64,000 nt of DNA from Deinococcus koreensis (GTDB taxonomy: Bacteria > Deinococcota > Deinococci > Deinococcales > Deinococcaceae): positions 186,001 through 250,000 of the forward strand of contig NZ_PPPD01000002.1 in the NCBI RefSeq assembly GCF_002901445.1, given 5' to 3'. Under the pieces are notes generated by a model. It worked only from the letters and a program-made list of their open reading frames with translations. It was not told where the DNA came from and did no database searches. Shown one piece after another: positions 1 to 8,696 of this stretch. Position numbers and translations under genes: made by a program. How positions within the stretch are numbered: position 1 is the first letter of the stretch; each line of letters begins with the position of its first letter.

Positions 1-683
1 GGGACACGGCGCGGGCGCGGCAGCTGCTCCGTGAGAGTCTCGACCTGCGGCGTGCCATTGGCGATGAGCGCGGCATCATCGCGTCGCAGACAGCCCTCGG
101 CCTGAACGCAGTCACGAGCGGCGAATTTGAGGCCGCCCAACCGCTCCTGTCCGAGGCGCTGACGCGCTCGGTGCGGCTCGGCCACCGCCGCAACATTGCC
201 GAGTGCCTGGAGGACTATGCCGCCTACGCCGCGCGGGTCGGAAGCGCGGCGCAGGCTGTGCGGTGGTGTGCCGCCGCGCAGCACCTGCGGGGCATGATCG
301 GGGCACCGGCCGCCCCGCTCGACGAGCGGCAGGTTGACGCCACCCTGCGCCACGCGAGGATGAGCCTCAGTGCCGCCGCCTACGACCGCGAGCGGCGGGC
401 CGGAACGCTGCTCGGCCTGGACGCTGCCGTCCAGGAGGCGCAGGCGCTCCGCGCGATCAGCACCACTGGAGAGCCTCCGGGCAACGCCGCGTTCAGGCTT
501 TCCCCCCGTGAACTCCAGATGCTGCACTTTCTCGCCCAGGGGCGCAGCAACCGGGAGATCGCCCAGACGCTCGGGCTGAGTGAGAAGACCGTGGCACGGC
601 ACGTCGAGAACGTCTTCGGCAAACTGGACGTCCACTCCCGGGCCTCCGCCGTGGCGATCGCCATCCGCGAAGGTCTGGCCTGA
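1..683 (+). CDS. LuxR-family transcriptional regulator, C-terminal part (5' end outside window)
   Basis: The open frame runs in from the window edge (first full codon at nt 3) and ends at TGA 683, leaving 226 visible residues. The first 100 or so are Ala/Leu/Arg-rich helical repeats of TPR type, as in large LuxR/LAL-like regulators. The last 60 or so (visible residues 165-226) are a clear LuxR helix-turn-helix: LSPRELQML opening, GRSNREIAQTLGLSEKTVARH recognition region split over two helices, then a KLDVHSRASAVA ending. The protein is therefore a DNA-binding regulator. The N-terminal sensor or ATPase part is missing, so neither signal nor targets can be given. The following rhodanese gene is on the same strand about 97 nt downstream. 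Confidence 0.85.
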   Translation, partial: DTARARQLLRESLDLRRAIGDERGIIASQTALGLNAVTSGEFEAAQPLLSEALTRSVRLGHRRNIAECLEDYAAYAARVGSAAQAVRWCAAAQHLRGMIGAPAAPLDERQVDATLRHARMSLSAAAYDRERRAGTLLGLDAAVQEAQALRAISTTGEPPGNAAFRLSPRELQMLHFLAQGRSNREIAQTLGLSEKTVARHVENVFGKLDVHSRASAVAIAIREGLA

Positions 684-780
684 GCGGGACGCATGGCATG
701 GGTCATTCACCCGATGCGCCGCGCGCTCCACCCCCGGCACACTGAAAGGGGAGGAACCGAGGGTGAGGGAGGGGCATGAC

Positions 781-2055
781 ATGAGCGAGGCTGCCGAACC
801 GACACGCAGAGCCCGGGGACATCCCATCGAGGCCAGCACCTGGTGGGGGGCGCGCGGCGCCTGGCCTGAGGTGTCCACCGCCCAGGTGCACACGCTGCTC
901 GCCGAGGGCTCTGCCCTGGTGCTCGATGCACGGCCCCAGCTGGAATGGGCGATCAGCCATCTTCCGGATGCCATAACCGTCGGGCCGAAGCCGGGCGTGG
1001 CCATGAGCGACTACGTCGGTGATGTGCGGGGCATCGCGCGGCTGGCCCATGGAGACTGGTCGGTGCCGCTGCTGATCTACTGCAACGGCCCCTACTGCCG
1101 CAAAACCACCCGCCTCGCCGCCGAGCTTGAGAACGCAGGTTTCACGGATATCCGCTGCTATCACCTGGGTGCGCCCGTCTGGCGGGCGCTGGGGGGTCTG
1201 ATGGTCACCGAGAGAGAAGGGGCGGTCTACATCTTCCAGCAGGATCAAAGTGCGTGCTGGGTGGATGCCAGAAGTCGCGCTGGCGGCCTGCCCGCCCATG
1301 TGCCGTGCGCCGTGCGCCTCCCTCCAGGCAGCGTGACCGCCGCCAAGAATGACGGCCGGCTGCCCATGCAGGATCACAACACCCGAATGGTCGTCTTCGG
1401 CGACACCATCCATGAGGCCAGGAGCGTCGCGCAGGAACTCATCTCGCACGCCTTTCACAACGTCACGTACTTCAACGGCCCGGCCCGACTCCTGTCCACG
1501 ACCCTTCAGGCGGCGGGCCCGGGGAGGCGTCACCACATCCAGACCCACCGTCGTCGATCGGCCGAAGTCACGTCCTCACCGTCCGGTGAGACATCAAGAG
1601 AAAATACAAGTTCCGCAAAGCTGTTCGCCCTCGGTATCCTGGTTCTGCTGACCCCCGCGTCGGCCCACAGGGCCTGCCTCTCGGCCGCGTCTTCCCCAAT
1701 GCCCGACTTCGCGGCGTTCACGGTTCAGGCGTGGTCATCTCCCCTGGCGGCGGCCAGCCGGCATGACCACGCGGCGACGTCGTTCTCCTCCCCCAAAAGA
1801 CCTTCCCTGCTCCTTCGCGCGGTCTACGGCGTGCGCCTCACACCCCAGATCCCAGGACTCCAGCCGGTGTCCCAGCACTTCGCCTGGGGGCCCTTGGATC
1901 AGGCAGGGGGGCAGAGCGCAGGAGTTTCCCAGGCACTGAACACGGTGGAGCACCTGCGAGAGGAGCGCCAGCCAGAACGTCCGGCTGTCCTCTCCGCTGG
2001 TGACTCCCCGGCAGTGGATGATGCCGGAATTCAACACTTCCCTTCTCTTCCTTGA
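781..2055 (+). CDS. Tandem rhodanese-domain protein with unusual C-terminal tail
   Basis: Predicted sulfurtransferase-like protein of 424 residues. Start chosen at ATG 781, behind the purine-rich run GAGGGAGGGG. The first rhodanese domain (about residues 30-150) carries LVLDARPQLEWA and an active-site loop beginning CNGPYCRKT, with the nucleophilic Cys. The second domain (about 165-250) keeps the fold pattern (VVFGDTIHEARSVAQEL) but has no Cys in the equivalent loop, as in regulatory rhodanese halves. From about residue 255 (nt 1545) on, the translation becomes low-complexity, rich in Ser/His/Arg, and shows no family resemblance. The tail may be a frameshifted or recombined 3' end. The rhodanese call is firm; the real C-terminus is uncertain. 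Confidence 0.7.
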   Translation: MSEAAEPTRRARGHPIEASTWWGARGAWPEVSTAQVHTLLAEGSALVLDARPQLEWAISHLPDAITVGPKPGVAMSDYVGDVRGIARLAHGDWSVPLLIYCNGPYCRKTTRLAAELENAGFTDIRCYHLGAPVWRALGGLMVTEREGAVYIFQQDQSACWVDARSRAGGLPAHVPCAVRLPPGSVTAAKNDGRLPMQDHNTRMVVFGDTIHEARSVAQELISHAFHNVTYFNGPARLLSTTLQAAGPGRRHHIQTHRRRSAEVTSSPSGETSRENTSSAKLFALGILVLLTPASAHRACLSAASSPMPDFAAFTVQAWSSPLAAASRHDHAATSFSSPKRPSLLLRAVYGVRLTPQIPGLQPVSQHFAWGPLDQAGGQSAGVSQALNTVEHLREERQPERPAVLSAGDSPAVDDAGIQHFPSLP

Positions 2056-2358
2056 AGAGGGAGTTTTGACGGGTAGTCAATGCATACCGTTCAGCTATCG
2101 CTGAATCAGCCCAGCGCACCGTACCTCTCTGTCCCCGATCTGCGGTTGTCAAGCCCTATTCTGGGTAATTTGGCCTCACCTGGAGGACGGACGCGAGCTG
2201 CCTTGCCAAAACCTACCCTGATCTGGGAGGTTTAGATGAAACAAGCTCAGTTCAGCAGGTCGACTGGATAGCTGACCAGAAGCGTTCAGTAGTGTCGGCG
2301 ACAGGACGTTGCCTGACACAACCCACTTCGTCCCAATAGACTTTTCAGGAGTTCTGAT
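2056..2358. other. Gene-poor gap with one possible micro-ORF
   Basis: About 300 nt between the rhodanese-like gene and the secreted protein at 2359. No convincing long reading frame on either strand. It holds a micro-ORF at 2236-2271 (ATG to TAG, 12 codons including the stop) preceded by GGGAGG at good spacing; the sequence is otherwise less GC-rich than the genes around it. Confidence 0.4.
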
Positions 2359-2778
2359 ATGAAACTTAGCACACCGGCTCTTATTCTTTCTGCCGTCCTT
2401 ACCGTCTCCTCGACCACCGCTTCCGGTCAACCCGTCCAGAACATTCCTACACTTCCGATTGTCAGCGGAGATGCGGCCAATTCAATGAGCTACGACACGC
2501 TGTACACCGAGAGCAACTGGCAGAGAATTGAGCTGCCTGGCGAGGTCATCTCGCAGCTCGGCAACCTCCGCACGCTGCAGCTGGAGGTAAAGAATCTTCC
2601 GGCAAACGTGAAGATCAAGCTGTCGACGAAGTCCGGCCCCCTCAACACCATCGGCCTGGAGGTTTCCCGAACCAACAAAGCCATCCGCGTCCGTCAGCCC
2701 GGTCTGTTCGTCCTGACCAATCCCGACACCCGCAGGAGCTTCAGCTTTCAGCTGATGGTGACGGGTCAAGGGCAGTAG
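2359..2778 (+). CDS. Secreted protein of unknown function
   Basis: 139-residue protein with a classical Sec signal peptide: MKLSTPALILSAVLT hydrophobic core followed by TTASG-Q cleavage region near residue 23. The mature part is about 115 residues, rich in beta-type alternation (LRTLQLEVKNLPANVKIKL), and contains no Cys. An RBS (CAGGAG) lies 8 nt before ATG. I recognise no family. It stands alone between the rhodanese gene and the convergent transaldolase gene, so context gives no function. A small periplasmic or extracellular beta-sandwich protein is the most that can be inferred. Confidence 0.7.
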   Translation: MKLSTPALILSAVLTVSSTTASGQPVQNIPTLPIVSGDAANSMSYDTLYTESNWQRIELPGEVISQLGNLRTLQLEVKNLPANVKIKLSTKSGPLNTIGLEVSRTNKAIRVRQPGLFVLTNPDTRRSFSFQLMVTGQGQ

Positions 2779-2839
2779 AGTCTGACTCCTCCGGCCTCCG
2801 GTTCCCCGCTGCTCGCCCTCATGGGCGCCCGTGAACCGC

Positions 2840-3775
2840 TCAGCCCGCGGCGGCCGGCTCCAGCTGTCCAATGAGTTTGCGCAGCTTTTCGGTATCGGCG
2901 TGGAAGCCCCGGATGCCCTCGGCCAGCTTGTCGTTCGCCATCGGGTTGCTCGCCAGCGCCCAGCGGAAGTCGGCCTCACTGAGGGTGGCCTCGTGCCGGG
3001 TGGCAGCGACCGGGGTGAGCGCCGCTTCCAGCGGGGTCTGGTCGGCGGCCAGCTCGCCCAGCAGCGCGGGGCTGACCGTCAGACGGTCGCAGCCGGCCAG
3101 CGCGCGCACCTGCGCCGCCGAGCGGAACGAGGCGCCCATGACCACCGTCGGGTAGCCGTGCGCCTTGAAGTGCGAGTAGATCGTCCGCACGCTCTGGACG
3201 CCGGGGTCGGTCTCGACCGGGTAATCGGCCGTGCCCGTGCTCTTCTTGTACCAGTCGGTGATCCGCCCGACGAACGGCGAGATCAGGTAGGCCCCGGCCT
3301 GCGCCGCCGCGATGGCCTGCTCCAGGCTGAACACCAGCGTCAGGTTGCAGCGGATGCCCTCGGCTTCCAGCACGCGGGCCGCCTGCACGCCCTCCCAGGT
3401 GGTCGCCAGCTTGATCAGGATGCGCTCCCGGCCCACGCCCTGCTCACCGTACAGCGCGATCAGGTGCCGGGCCTTGGCGATCATGGCGTCCGCGTCGAAG
3501 GAGAGCCGGGCGTCGACCTCGGTGCTCACGTAGCCGGGCACGATGCGGGTCAGCTCGGTGCCGATCCCCACGGTGAGCCCATCAATAGCCGCCTCCACGT
3601 CCCCGAGCTGCTGGGCCTTCCTGAGCGCCTCAGCGTACGCCGGGAGTTCGGCGGCCTTCAGGATCAGCGACGGATTGGTGGTGCAGTCCTGCGGCTGGTA
3701 CTTGCGGATGGCGTCGAGGTCGCCGGTATCGGCCACCACCACGGAGAGCGTTTTGAGCTGTTCGAGTGCGTTCAT
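2840..3775 (-). CDS. tal: Transaldolase
   Basis: Transfers a dihydroxyacetone unit from sedoheptulose 7-phosphate to glyceraldehyde 3-phosphate in the non-oxidative pentose phosphate pathway; cytosolic. At 311 residues it matches the long TalA/TalB type (about 316). Visible family marks: VVADTGDLDAIRKY with the catalytic Asp near residue 17, QDCTTNPSLILKA, and ILIKLATTWEGVQAA with the Schiff-base Lys. The ATG is preceded by GGGAGGACACGAC, a good ribosome site. It is monocistronic as far as can be seen; the neighbouring sugar kinase on the same strand lies 177 nt upstream. Confidence 0.96.
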   Translation of the reverse strand: MNALEQLKTLSVVVADTGDLDAIRKYQPQDCTTNPSLILKAAELPAYAEALRKAQQLGDVEAAIDGLTVGIGTELTRIVPGYVSTEVDARLSFDADAMIAKARHLIALYGEQGVGRERILIKLATTWEGVQAARVLEAEGIRCNLTLVFSLEQAIAAAQAGAYLISPFVGRITDWYKKSTGTADYPVETDPGVQSVRTIYSHFKAHGYPTVVMGASFRSAAQVRALAGCDRLTVSPALLGELAADQTPLEAALTPVAATRHEATLSEADFRWALASNPMANDKLAEGIRGFHADTEKLRKLIGQLEPAAAG

Positions 3776-3952
3776 GTCGTGTCCTCCCAGAGCGGCGGGT
3801 CGCGGGTCTGCCTGAGCGCAGCCTACTCCCCGTCCCTGAAGGGCGCACCCTGGACGGGCGGCGCCGGGGGCCGGAACCCTTTAGGCCACGCTCATTCCGG
3901 CCGGCCCAGTCCCGGTCATCCAGTCCAGATCATCCAGTCCAGGTCAGTCCGC

Positions 3953-4843
3953 TCAGCCCTGGTCGAGCAGCCGCTCGGCGCTGCGGGCGGCGGCGGCGGC
4001 GTGGTCGCGGTACTGCACGGTGGCGCCCGGCAGCTCCCGCCCCAGCAGCGCCGGAAACTGCGAGCTGATCCGGAAGGCGCCGCCGGTGGCCGTGACCGGC
4101 AGCGGCCCGGTGCGCGCCTGCACCCGCCGCGCCAGCTCCGCGAGCGACCGCGCCGCGCCCTGCAGCAGGGCGTGGGCTTCCGGGTCGCCCGCGTCGGCCG
4201 CGCGGCCCACCGCCGGGGCAAGCCGGGCGAGGGCGGCGGCCCCCGCATCGGCGTAGGTGTAGGCGCGCAGGCTGTCCCAGTCGAGCCCGCCGGTCAGCGC
4301 TCCCACCTCGGTGGCCAGCAGGCCCACCGGGGTCTCGCCGCGGTCCAGCGTGGCCGTGATCTGCCGCAGCGCCGAGCGCCCGATGTCGGAGCCGCCGCCA
4401 TCGTCGCCCAGCTTGAAGCCGTAGCCGCCGGCCCGCACCACCGCGCCGGCCGGGGTGACGTGGTAGGCCACCGAGCCGGTGCCGGCGTACAGCAGGATGC
4501 CCTCGCCGGCGCCCAGGTGGGTGCGGTAGGCCAGATCGAGGTCGGATTCCACCCCGACGGCCGGTTCGCCCAGTCCCACGGCGCTCGCCAGCACGGCCCT
4601 GACCTGCAGGGCGCGCCCAGATCCGGCGCTCAGCCCCGGCATTCCGGCGTGCAGGGCGTCCGGACGGCCCGGCAGCGCGGCCACCAGGGCGGCCAGGTTG
4701 TGCTCGCCGGCCGGCGTGCCCAGCAGCGCCGCCGTCAGCGGCGGGGCCACGCCGTCGGCCACCACCTGCCCGCCGCGCAGCAGGGCCCACTTGGTCGCGC
4801 TGCCCCCGGCGTCCAGGCCCAGGGACAGGCCGGATCGGCTCAT
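3953..4843 (-). CDS. BadF/BadG/BcrA/BcrD-type ATPase, probable N-acetylglucosamine kinase
   Basis: 296-residue ASKHA-fold kinase. The N-terminus has the phosphate-1 loop GLDAGGSATKWAL, and the second phosphate loop GTGSVAYHV lies near residue 115; KLGDDGGGSDIGRSAL follows, as in the BadF-type GlcNAc/glucosamine kinases. The start at ATG 4843 puts the ATP loop at residue 9, as in relatives, and is preceded by a G-run; a longer upstream frame has no family content. Likely role: ATP-dependent phosphorylation of an amino sugar, feeding amino-sugar metabolism together with the anmK/murQ locus 45 kb away (inference). The precise substrate cannot be read from sequence. Confidence 0.82.
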   Translation of the reverse strand: MSRSGLSLGLDAGGSATKWALLRGGQVVADGVAPPLTAALLGTPAGEHNLAALVAALPGRPDALHAGMPGLSAGSGRALQVRAVLASAVGLGEPAVGVESDLDLAYRTHLGAGEGILLYAGTGSVAYHVTPAGAVVRAGGYGFKLGDDGGGSDIGRSALRQITATLDRGETPVGLLATEVGALTGGLDWDSLRAYTYADAGAAALARLAPAVGRAADAGDPEAHALLQGAARSLAELARRVQARTGPLPVTATGGAFRISSQFPALLGRELPGATVQYRDHAAAAARSAERLLDQG

Positions 4844-5024
4844 CCCCCCACCGGAGGAGCGCAGGGAGACAGTGAAGGTCGGGACGAACGGGTCATGCTG
4901 CCGATTGTCGCATCTGGCGGTAAAGAACGCCCCAGGACACCTGTTCACCCAGTTCACCATGGGCTCCCGCCGGCCCCGTAACCTGCCCCTGGCCGCGCTC
5001 CCGCGCCGGCTCCCGGAGGTTCCC

Positions 5025-5255
5025 ATGAAGATCAGCCCCACCATGAGCCTGGACGCCGTGCTGGAAAAGCTCGGCCCACAGAATGCCACCGACTACGAAG
5101 CCAGCGTCATGCGCGACGTGCTGGTGCGCAGTTTCGACGGCCAGGAACTCGACTCGCTCAGCGAGGCCGAGTGGCTGCGCGCCTACGGCGAGATGAACGC
5201 CGAGAAGACCACGGGCAGCCACACGACGACCCACTCGGGGGAGAAGCTGGCGTAA
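5025..5255 (+). CDS. Small conserved-looking protein of unknown function
   Basis: 76 residues beginning at ATG 5025, with CCCGGAGGT ten nucleotides upstream as ribosome site. The composition is acidic and helical (SLDAVLEKLGPQNATDYEAS, then SLSEAEWLRAYGEMNAEK), with a polar Thr/His tail. No transmembrane segment, signal peptide or Cys. It lies divergent from the sugar kinase and 52 nt before the MATE exporter. Codon use fits the surrounding genome. No function can be assigned. Confidence 0.65.
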   Translation: MKISPTMSLDAVLEKLGPQNATDYEASVMRDVLVRSFDGQELDSLSEAEWLRAYGEMNAEKTTGSHTTTHSGEKLA

Positions 5256-5293
5256 GGCCGGTGGTTCGCCCCCCTTCCCATGCCCGGGCCTCC

Positions 5294-5299
5294 TACACT
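5294..5299 (+). promoter_or_regulatory. -10 box for leaderless mATE-exporter transcript
   Basis: TACACT eight nucleotides before ATG 5308, with no ribosome site between. This is the arrangement of leaderless Deinococcus promoters. No good -35 is visible. Confidence 0.45.
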
Positions 5300-5307
5300 G
5301 GCTGGGC

Positions 5308-6681
5308 ATGAGTCGTTTGGCCCCCTCCACCGCACCGCCGCCCCAGAGCGAACTCGGCCAGCTGCTCCGGCTGGCGGGGCCGGTGATCGTCTCGCAGTTC
5401 TCGGTCAATGCCCTGGCGCTGGTGAGCACGGCGGTGAACGGCCGCCTGGGGCCGGGGGCGCTTGCCGCGGCCGCCTACGGCAACGCCGTGTACTACCTGG
5501 GCTTCCTCGCGCTGCTGGGGGTGATGCTCTCGGTCGCCCCGCGCGTCGCCGCTGCCCACGGTGCGCGGGAGCCCCGGCGGGTGGGCCTGACCCTGCAGGC
5601 TGGTCTCGTGCTCGCCGGCCTGCTCACGGCCGCCTTCCTGCCGGTGGCCTTCGTGGCCGCCCACCTGATCGCCCAGTTCCCGCCCCCCGGACTGGATGGC
5701 CCGCAGGCGGCGCAGTACCTACGGCTGTACGCCCTGGGCATGCCGGGCGCGCTGGCCTTCACGGCGCTGCGCGGCGCACTGGAGGGCACCGGCCAGCCGC
5801 GCACGGTCACGGCGGTGGCGCTGGCCACCGTGCTGCTCGCCGCCGGGCTGAGTCCGGCGCTGGCCTTCGGCTGGGGCCCGCTGCCCGCCCTGGGCGTGGT
5901 CGGCACGGCCCTGACCAGCGCGCTGGCGGCCTGGGGGAGCGCCCTGGCGGCCCTGGGGCTCGCCCGGCGGCGGGTGCCGGCCGCGGCGTCTTCCCGTGGG
6001 GAACTCTGGGCCGAGGTGCGGGCCCTGGCGCGGCTGGGCTGGCCCATCGGCCTGACCCTGGGCGCCGAGGGCGGCCTGTTCACCGTGACCTCCCTCCTGA
6101 TGGCCCGCTTCGGGCCGGAGGTGCTGGCGGCGCACAACGTGGCCCTGCAGGTCATCACGGCCGTATTCATGGTGCCGCTGGGCCTGGCGACTGCCACCGG
6201 CATCCGCGTGGGCTATCACCACGGCGCCGGCCGACCGGGGGCGGCCCGCCGGGCGGGTCTGCTGGGGGCGGGCCTCGCGGCGGCGATCATGCTGGCCTGC
6301 AGCCTGAGCTACGTGCTCATTCCCAGGAGCGTGCTCTCCGTTTTCCTGGACGTCCACATCCCCGCCAACGCGGCGCTGGTGTCGGCCGCGTCGGGCTTCC
6401 TCCTGATCGCCACGCTGTTCCAGCTCTTCGACGGCCTGCAGGTCACGGCCAACGCCGCCCTGCGCGGGCTGCAGGACACCCGGGTGCCCATGCTGGTGTC
6501 CCTGAGCGCCTACTGGCTGGTCGGCCTGGGCACCGGCAGCCTGCTGGCGTTCGGCCTGGACGTGGGGCCGCGCGGCCTGTGGTTCGGCCTCACCGCCGGC
6601 CTGAGCGTGGCGGGGGTGCTGCTGCTGTGGAGGTTCCTGCGGCTGACCGCCCGCCTGGATCGGGCGGCCCAGGCGGCGTAA
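5308..6681 (+). CDS. MATE family multidrug/toxin exporter
   Basis: 457-residue integral membrane protein with about twelve hydrophobic helices arranged as two six-helix halves, as in MATE (MOP superfamily) antiporters. It has the family opening LLRLAGPVIVSQFSVNALALVS, with the nearby Gly-rich NGRLGPGALAAAAYGN; the second half starts at about residue 235 with ARLGWPIGLTLGAEGGLF. Predicted to exchange cations or drugs for Na+ or H+ across the cytoplasmic membrane. Substrate unknown. ATG 5308 has a -10 box directly upstream and no Shine-Dalgarno. It converges with the mmsA-like gene after 58 nt. Confidence 0.93.
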   Translation: MSRLAPSTAPPPQSELGQLLRLAGPVIVSQFSVNALALVSTAVNGRLGPGALAAAAYGNAVYYLGFLALLGVMLSVAPRVAAAHGAREPRRVGLTLQAGLVLAGLLTAAFLPVAFVAAHLIAQFPPPGLDGPQAAQYLRLYALGMPGALAFTALRGALEGTGQPRTVTAVALATVLLAAGLSPALAFGWGPLPALGVVGTALTSALAAWGSALAALGLARRRVPAAASSRGELWAEVRALARLGWPIGLTLGAEGGLFTVTSLLMARFGPEVLAAHNVALQVITAVFMVPLGLATATGIRVGYHHGAGRPGAARRAGLLGAGLAAAIMLACSLSYVLIPRSVLSVFLDVHIPANAALVSAASGFLLIATLFQLFDGLQVTANAALRGLQDTRVPMLVSLSAYWLVGLGTGSLLAFGLDVGPRGLWFGLTAGLSVAGVLLLWRFLRLTARLDRAAQAA

Positions 6682-6739
6682 GGCCGTGTTCATCGACGAA
6701 GGGGAACAGGGCAGACCTGCCGTTTCCCTTCGCCGTGCC

Positions 6740-8248
6740 TCAGCGGTTCTGCGGAAAGCCCAGATCGATCTGGCTCTTCGCCGGATCGGGCCAGCGCGAG
6801 GTGATCACCTTGGAGCGGGTGTAGAACTTGATGCCTTCGGGGCCGTACATGTGGGTGTCGCCGAACAGGCTGGCCTTCCAGCCGCCGAAGGAGTAGTACG
6901 CCACGGGCACGGGGATGGGCACGTTGATGCCTACCATGCCGACCTGGCACTCGAACTGGAACTGCCGCGCCGCGCCGCCGTCGCGGGTAAAGATCGCGGT
7001 GCCGTTGCCGTACTCGTTCTCGTTGATCAGACGCAGCCCCTCCTCGTAGGAGGGCACGCGCACCACGCACAGCACCGGCCCGAAGATCTCGTCCCGGTAG
7101 GCGTCCATGTGCTCCTTCACGTGGTCGAGCAGCGAGACGCCCAGGAAGAAGCCGTTTCCGTCGAACTGCTGCGTTCTTCCGTCCACCACGACCGTCGCGC
7201 CCTGCGCCTCGGCGCTGGCGATATAGCCGGCCACCCGGTCGCGGTGCTCGCGGGAGATCAGCGGGCCCATCTCGTTCTGCGGATCGCTGCCGGGGCCGAC
7301 CTTCAGGGCCGGCAGGCGGCTGGAGATGGCATTCACCAGCTCGTCGCCCACGTCTCCCACCGCCAGCACCACGGAGATCGCCATGCAGCGCTCGCCGGCA
7401 CTGCCGTAGGCCGCGCTCACGGCGGCGTCGGCGGCCATGTTCACGTCGGCGTCGGGCAGCACGAGCATGTGGTTTTTCGCGCCGCCCAGGGCCTGCACGC
7501 GCTTGCCGTGCTCGGTGCCCTTCTGGTAGATGTAGCGGGCAATCGGCGTGCTGCCCACGAAGCTCACGGCCGCGATGTCCGGGTGCTCCAGCAGGGCGTC
7601 CACCGCGACCTTGTCGCCATGGATGACCGTGAACACGCCCTCCGGAATGCCCGCCTGCCCCAGCAGCTCCGCGATGAACAGGCTGGCGCTGGGATCCTTC
7701 TCGGAAGGCTTGAGGATGAAGGCATTGCCGCAGGCGAGCGCGTTGCAGATCATCCACAGCGGCACCATGGCCGGGAAGTTGAAGGGCGTGATGCCCGCCA
7801 CCACCCCCAGCGGCTGCTGGATGGAATACACGTCCACGCCGGTGCTCGCGCCCTCGGAGTAGCCGCCCCGGAGCAGGGTGGGGATGCCACAGGCGAAATC
7901 CACGTTCTCGATACCGCGCGCGATCTCGCCCAGGGCGTCGGCGTGCACCTTGCCGTGTTCGCGGGTCAGGATGCGGGCCAGGTCGTCGCGCCGCGCGTCG
8001 ATCAGCGCGCGGAAGCGGAACATGATCTCGGCGCGCTTGCTGAGCGGCACCAGGCGCCAGGTCTTCGCCGCAGCGGTGGCCTGAGCGACGGCCGCATCGA
8101 TCTCCTCCACGCTGGCGAGATCGACCAGCCCCTGCACTTCACCCGTGGCGGGGTTGTACACCTTCGCGGAGCGGCCGGACGTGCCGGGGGTCGGGCGTCC
8201 GTTGATCCAGTGGGAGATGATGGCGGGCTTGATAGCAGTGTCAGTCAT
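6740..8248 (-). CDS. mmsA: CoA-acylating (methyl)malonate-semialdehyde dehydrogenase
   Basis: 502-residue aldehyde dehydrogenase of the MmsA/IolA type, which turns malonate semialdehyde (or methylmalonate semialdehyde) plus CoA and NAD+ into acetyl-CoA (or propionyl-CoA) and CO2. Visible marks: ISHWINGR near the N-terminus, ITPFNFPAMVPLWM, LKPSEKDPSAS, the catalytic loop GSAGERCMAISV, and a YSFGGWKASLFGD near the C-terminus. The ATG is preceded by AGAGGAGACC. With the class III aminotransferase on the same strand, it fits the last steps of beta-alanine catabolism from uracil, although valine or inositol breakdown remains possible. The transcript from the aminotransferase is interrupted by an opposite-strand small gene. 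Confidence 0.93.
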   Translation of the reverse strand: MTDTAIKPAIISHWINGRPTPGTSGRSAKVYNPATGEVQGLVDLASVEEIDAAVAQATAAAKTWRLVPLSKRAEIMFRFRALIDARRDDLARILTREHGKVHADALGEIARGIENVDFACGIPTLLRGGYSEGASTGVDVYSIQQPLGVVAGITPFNFPAMVPLWMICNALACGNAFILKPSEKDPSASLFIAELLGQAGIPEGVFTVIHGDKVAVDALLEHPDIAAVSFVGSTPIARYIYQKGTEHGKRVQALGGAKNHMLVLPDADVNMAADAAVSAAYGSAGERCMAISVVLAVGDVGDELVNAISSRLPALKVGPGSDPQNEMGPLISREHRDRVAGYIASAEAQGATVVVDGRTQQFDGNGFFLGVSLLDHVKEHMDAYRDEIFGPVLCVVRVPSYEEGLRLINENEYGNGTAIFTRDGGAARQFQFECQVGMVGINVPIPVPVAYYSFGGWKASLFGDTHMYGPEGIKFYTRSKVITSRWPDPAKSQIDLGFPQNR

Positions 8249-8291
8249 GGTGGTCTCCTCTTCTCAACTGCATGGAATCAGGGGCTTTTTG

Positions 8292-8297
8292 TAGAAT
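8292..8297 (+). promoter_or_regulatory. -10 box, leaderless promoter of the small Cys-rich gene
   Basis: TAGAAT (five of six to TATAAT) ends five nucleotides before ATG 8303. There is no ribosome site, so a leaderless transcript is expected. The -35 is not recognisable. Confidence 0.5.
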
Positions 8298-8302
8298 GCC
8301 TT

Positions 8303-8686
8303 ATGACGCGTATTTCCTTGCAGTTTCCTTGGAAATGGGTGCCTGAGGGGAATGAGGCGGCTTGGTGGTACGCGTTCAGTCAATATCGCCACTTCGCGGA
8401 CTTACCTGCTCCCTGTCCCATCTGTAGCAACAAATCCCTTCACCAACATCACGGCTTTATTCGGCTGGATCGGATATGGATAGACGACATCGTGTGGGCA
8501 GGTAAGTCGAGCTATTGGTCTTGGTGTTCATCCTGTTATTCCTACATGCATGCTCAGGGGCGTGCACCGCTTTCATGGGTGATCAGTGATCCTACAAGAC
8601 TCGCCGTTCCGTTAAATCAGTTGGGAGCCATTCCAGAAGCTCTGGAATTGGAAAGGCTAAGACGTATAGCGGCGAACGACACCTGA
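8303..8686 (+). CDS. Small Cys- and Trp-rich protein, unknown function
   Basis: 127 residues, clearly lower in G+C than both neighbours and on the opposite strand to them. It has two CxxC knuckles, CPICSNKS near residue 38 and WCSSCYSY near residue 75, which together could form one zinc ribbon. Many Trp, Tyr and His residues surround them (WKWVPEGNEAAWWYAFSQYR). No signal peptide or membrane segment. It is wedged between mmsA and the aminotransferase, with 54 and 10 nt on the two sides, and ends convergently with the aminotransferase gene. The base composition and position suggest acquisition. Single-gene cargo such as an immunity-like or zinc-binding adaptor protein is possible, but no family is recognised. 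Confidence 0.7.
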   Translation: MTRISLQFPWKWVPEGNEAAWWYAFSQYRHFADLPAPCPICSNKSLHQHHGFIRLDRIWIDDIVWAGKSSYWSWCSSCYSYMHAQGRAPLSWVISDPTRLAVPLNQLGAIPEALELERLRRIAANDT

Positions 8687-8696
8687 TAAATCAACT

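Noticed and set aside
580..780. Upstream extension of the rhodanese gene to nt 580
   Set aside because: It would overlap the LuxR helix-turn-helix coding region in another frame; ATG 781 has a purine-rich site and starts right before family sequence.
4844..5089. Longer N-terminus for the BadF-type kinase
   Set aside because: The added residues have no family match and would push the ATP loop far from the N-terminus; ATG 4843 fits.
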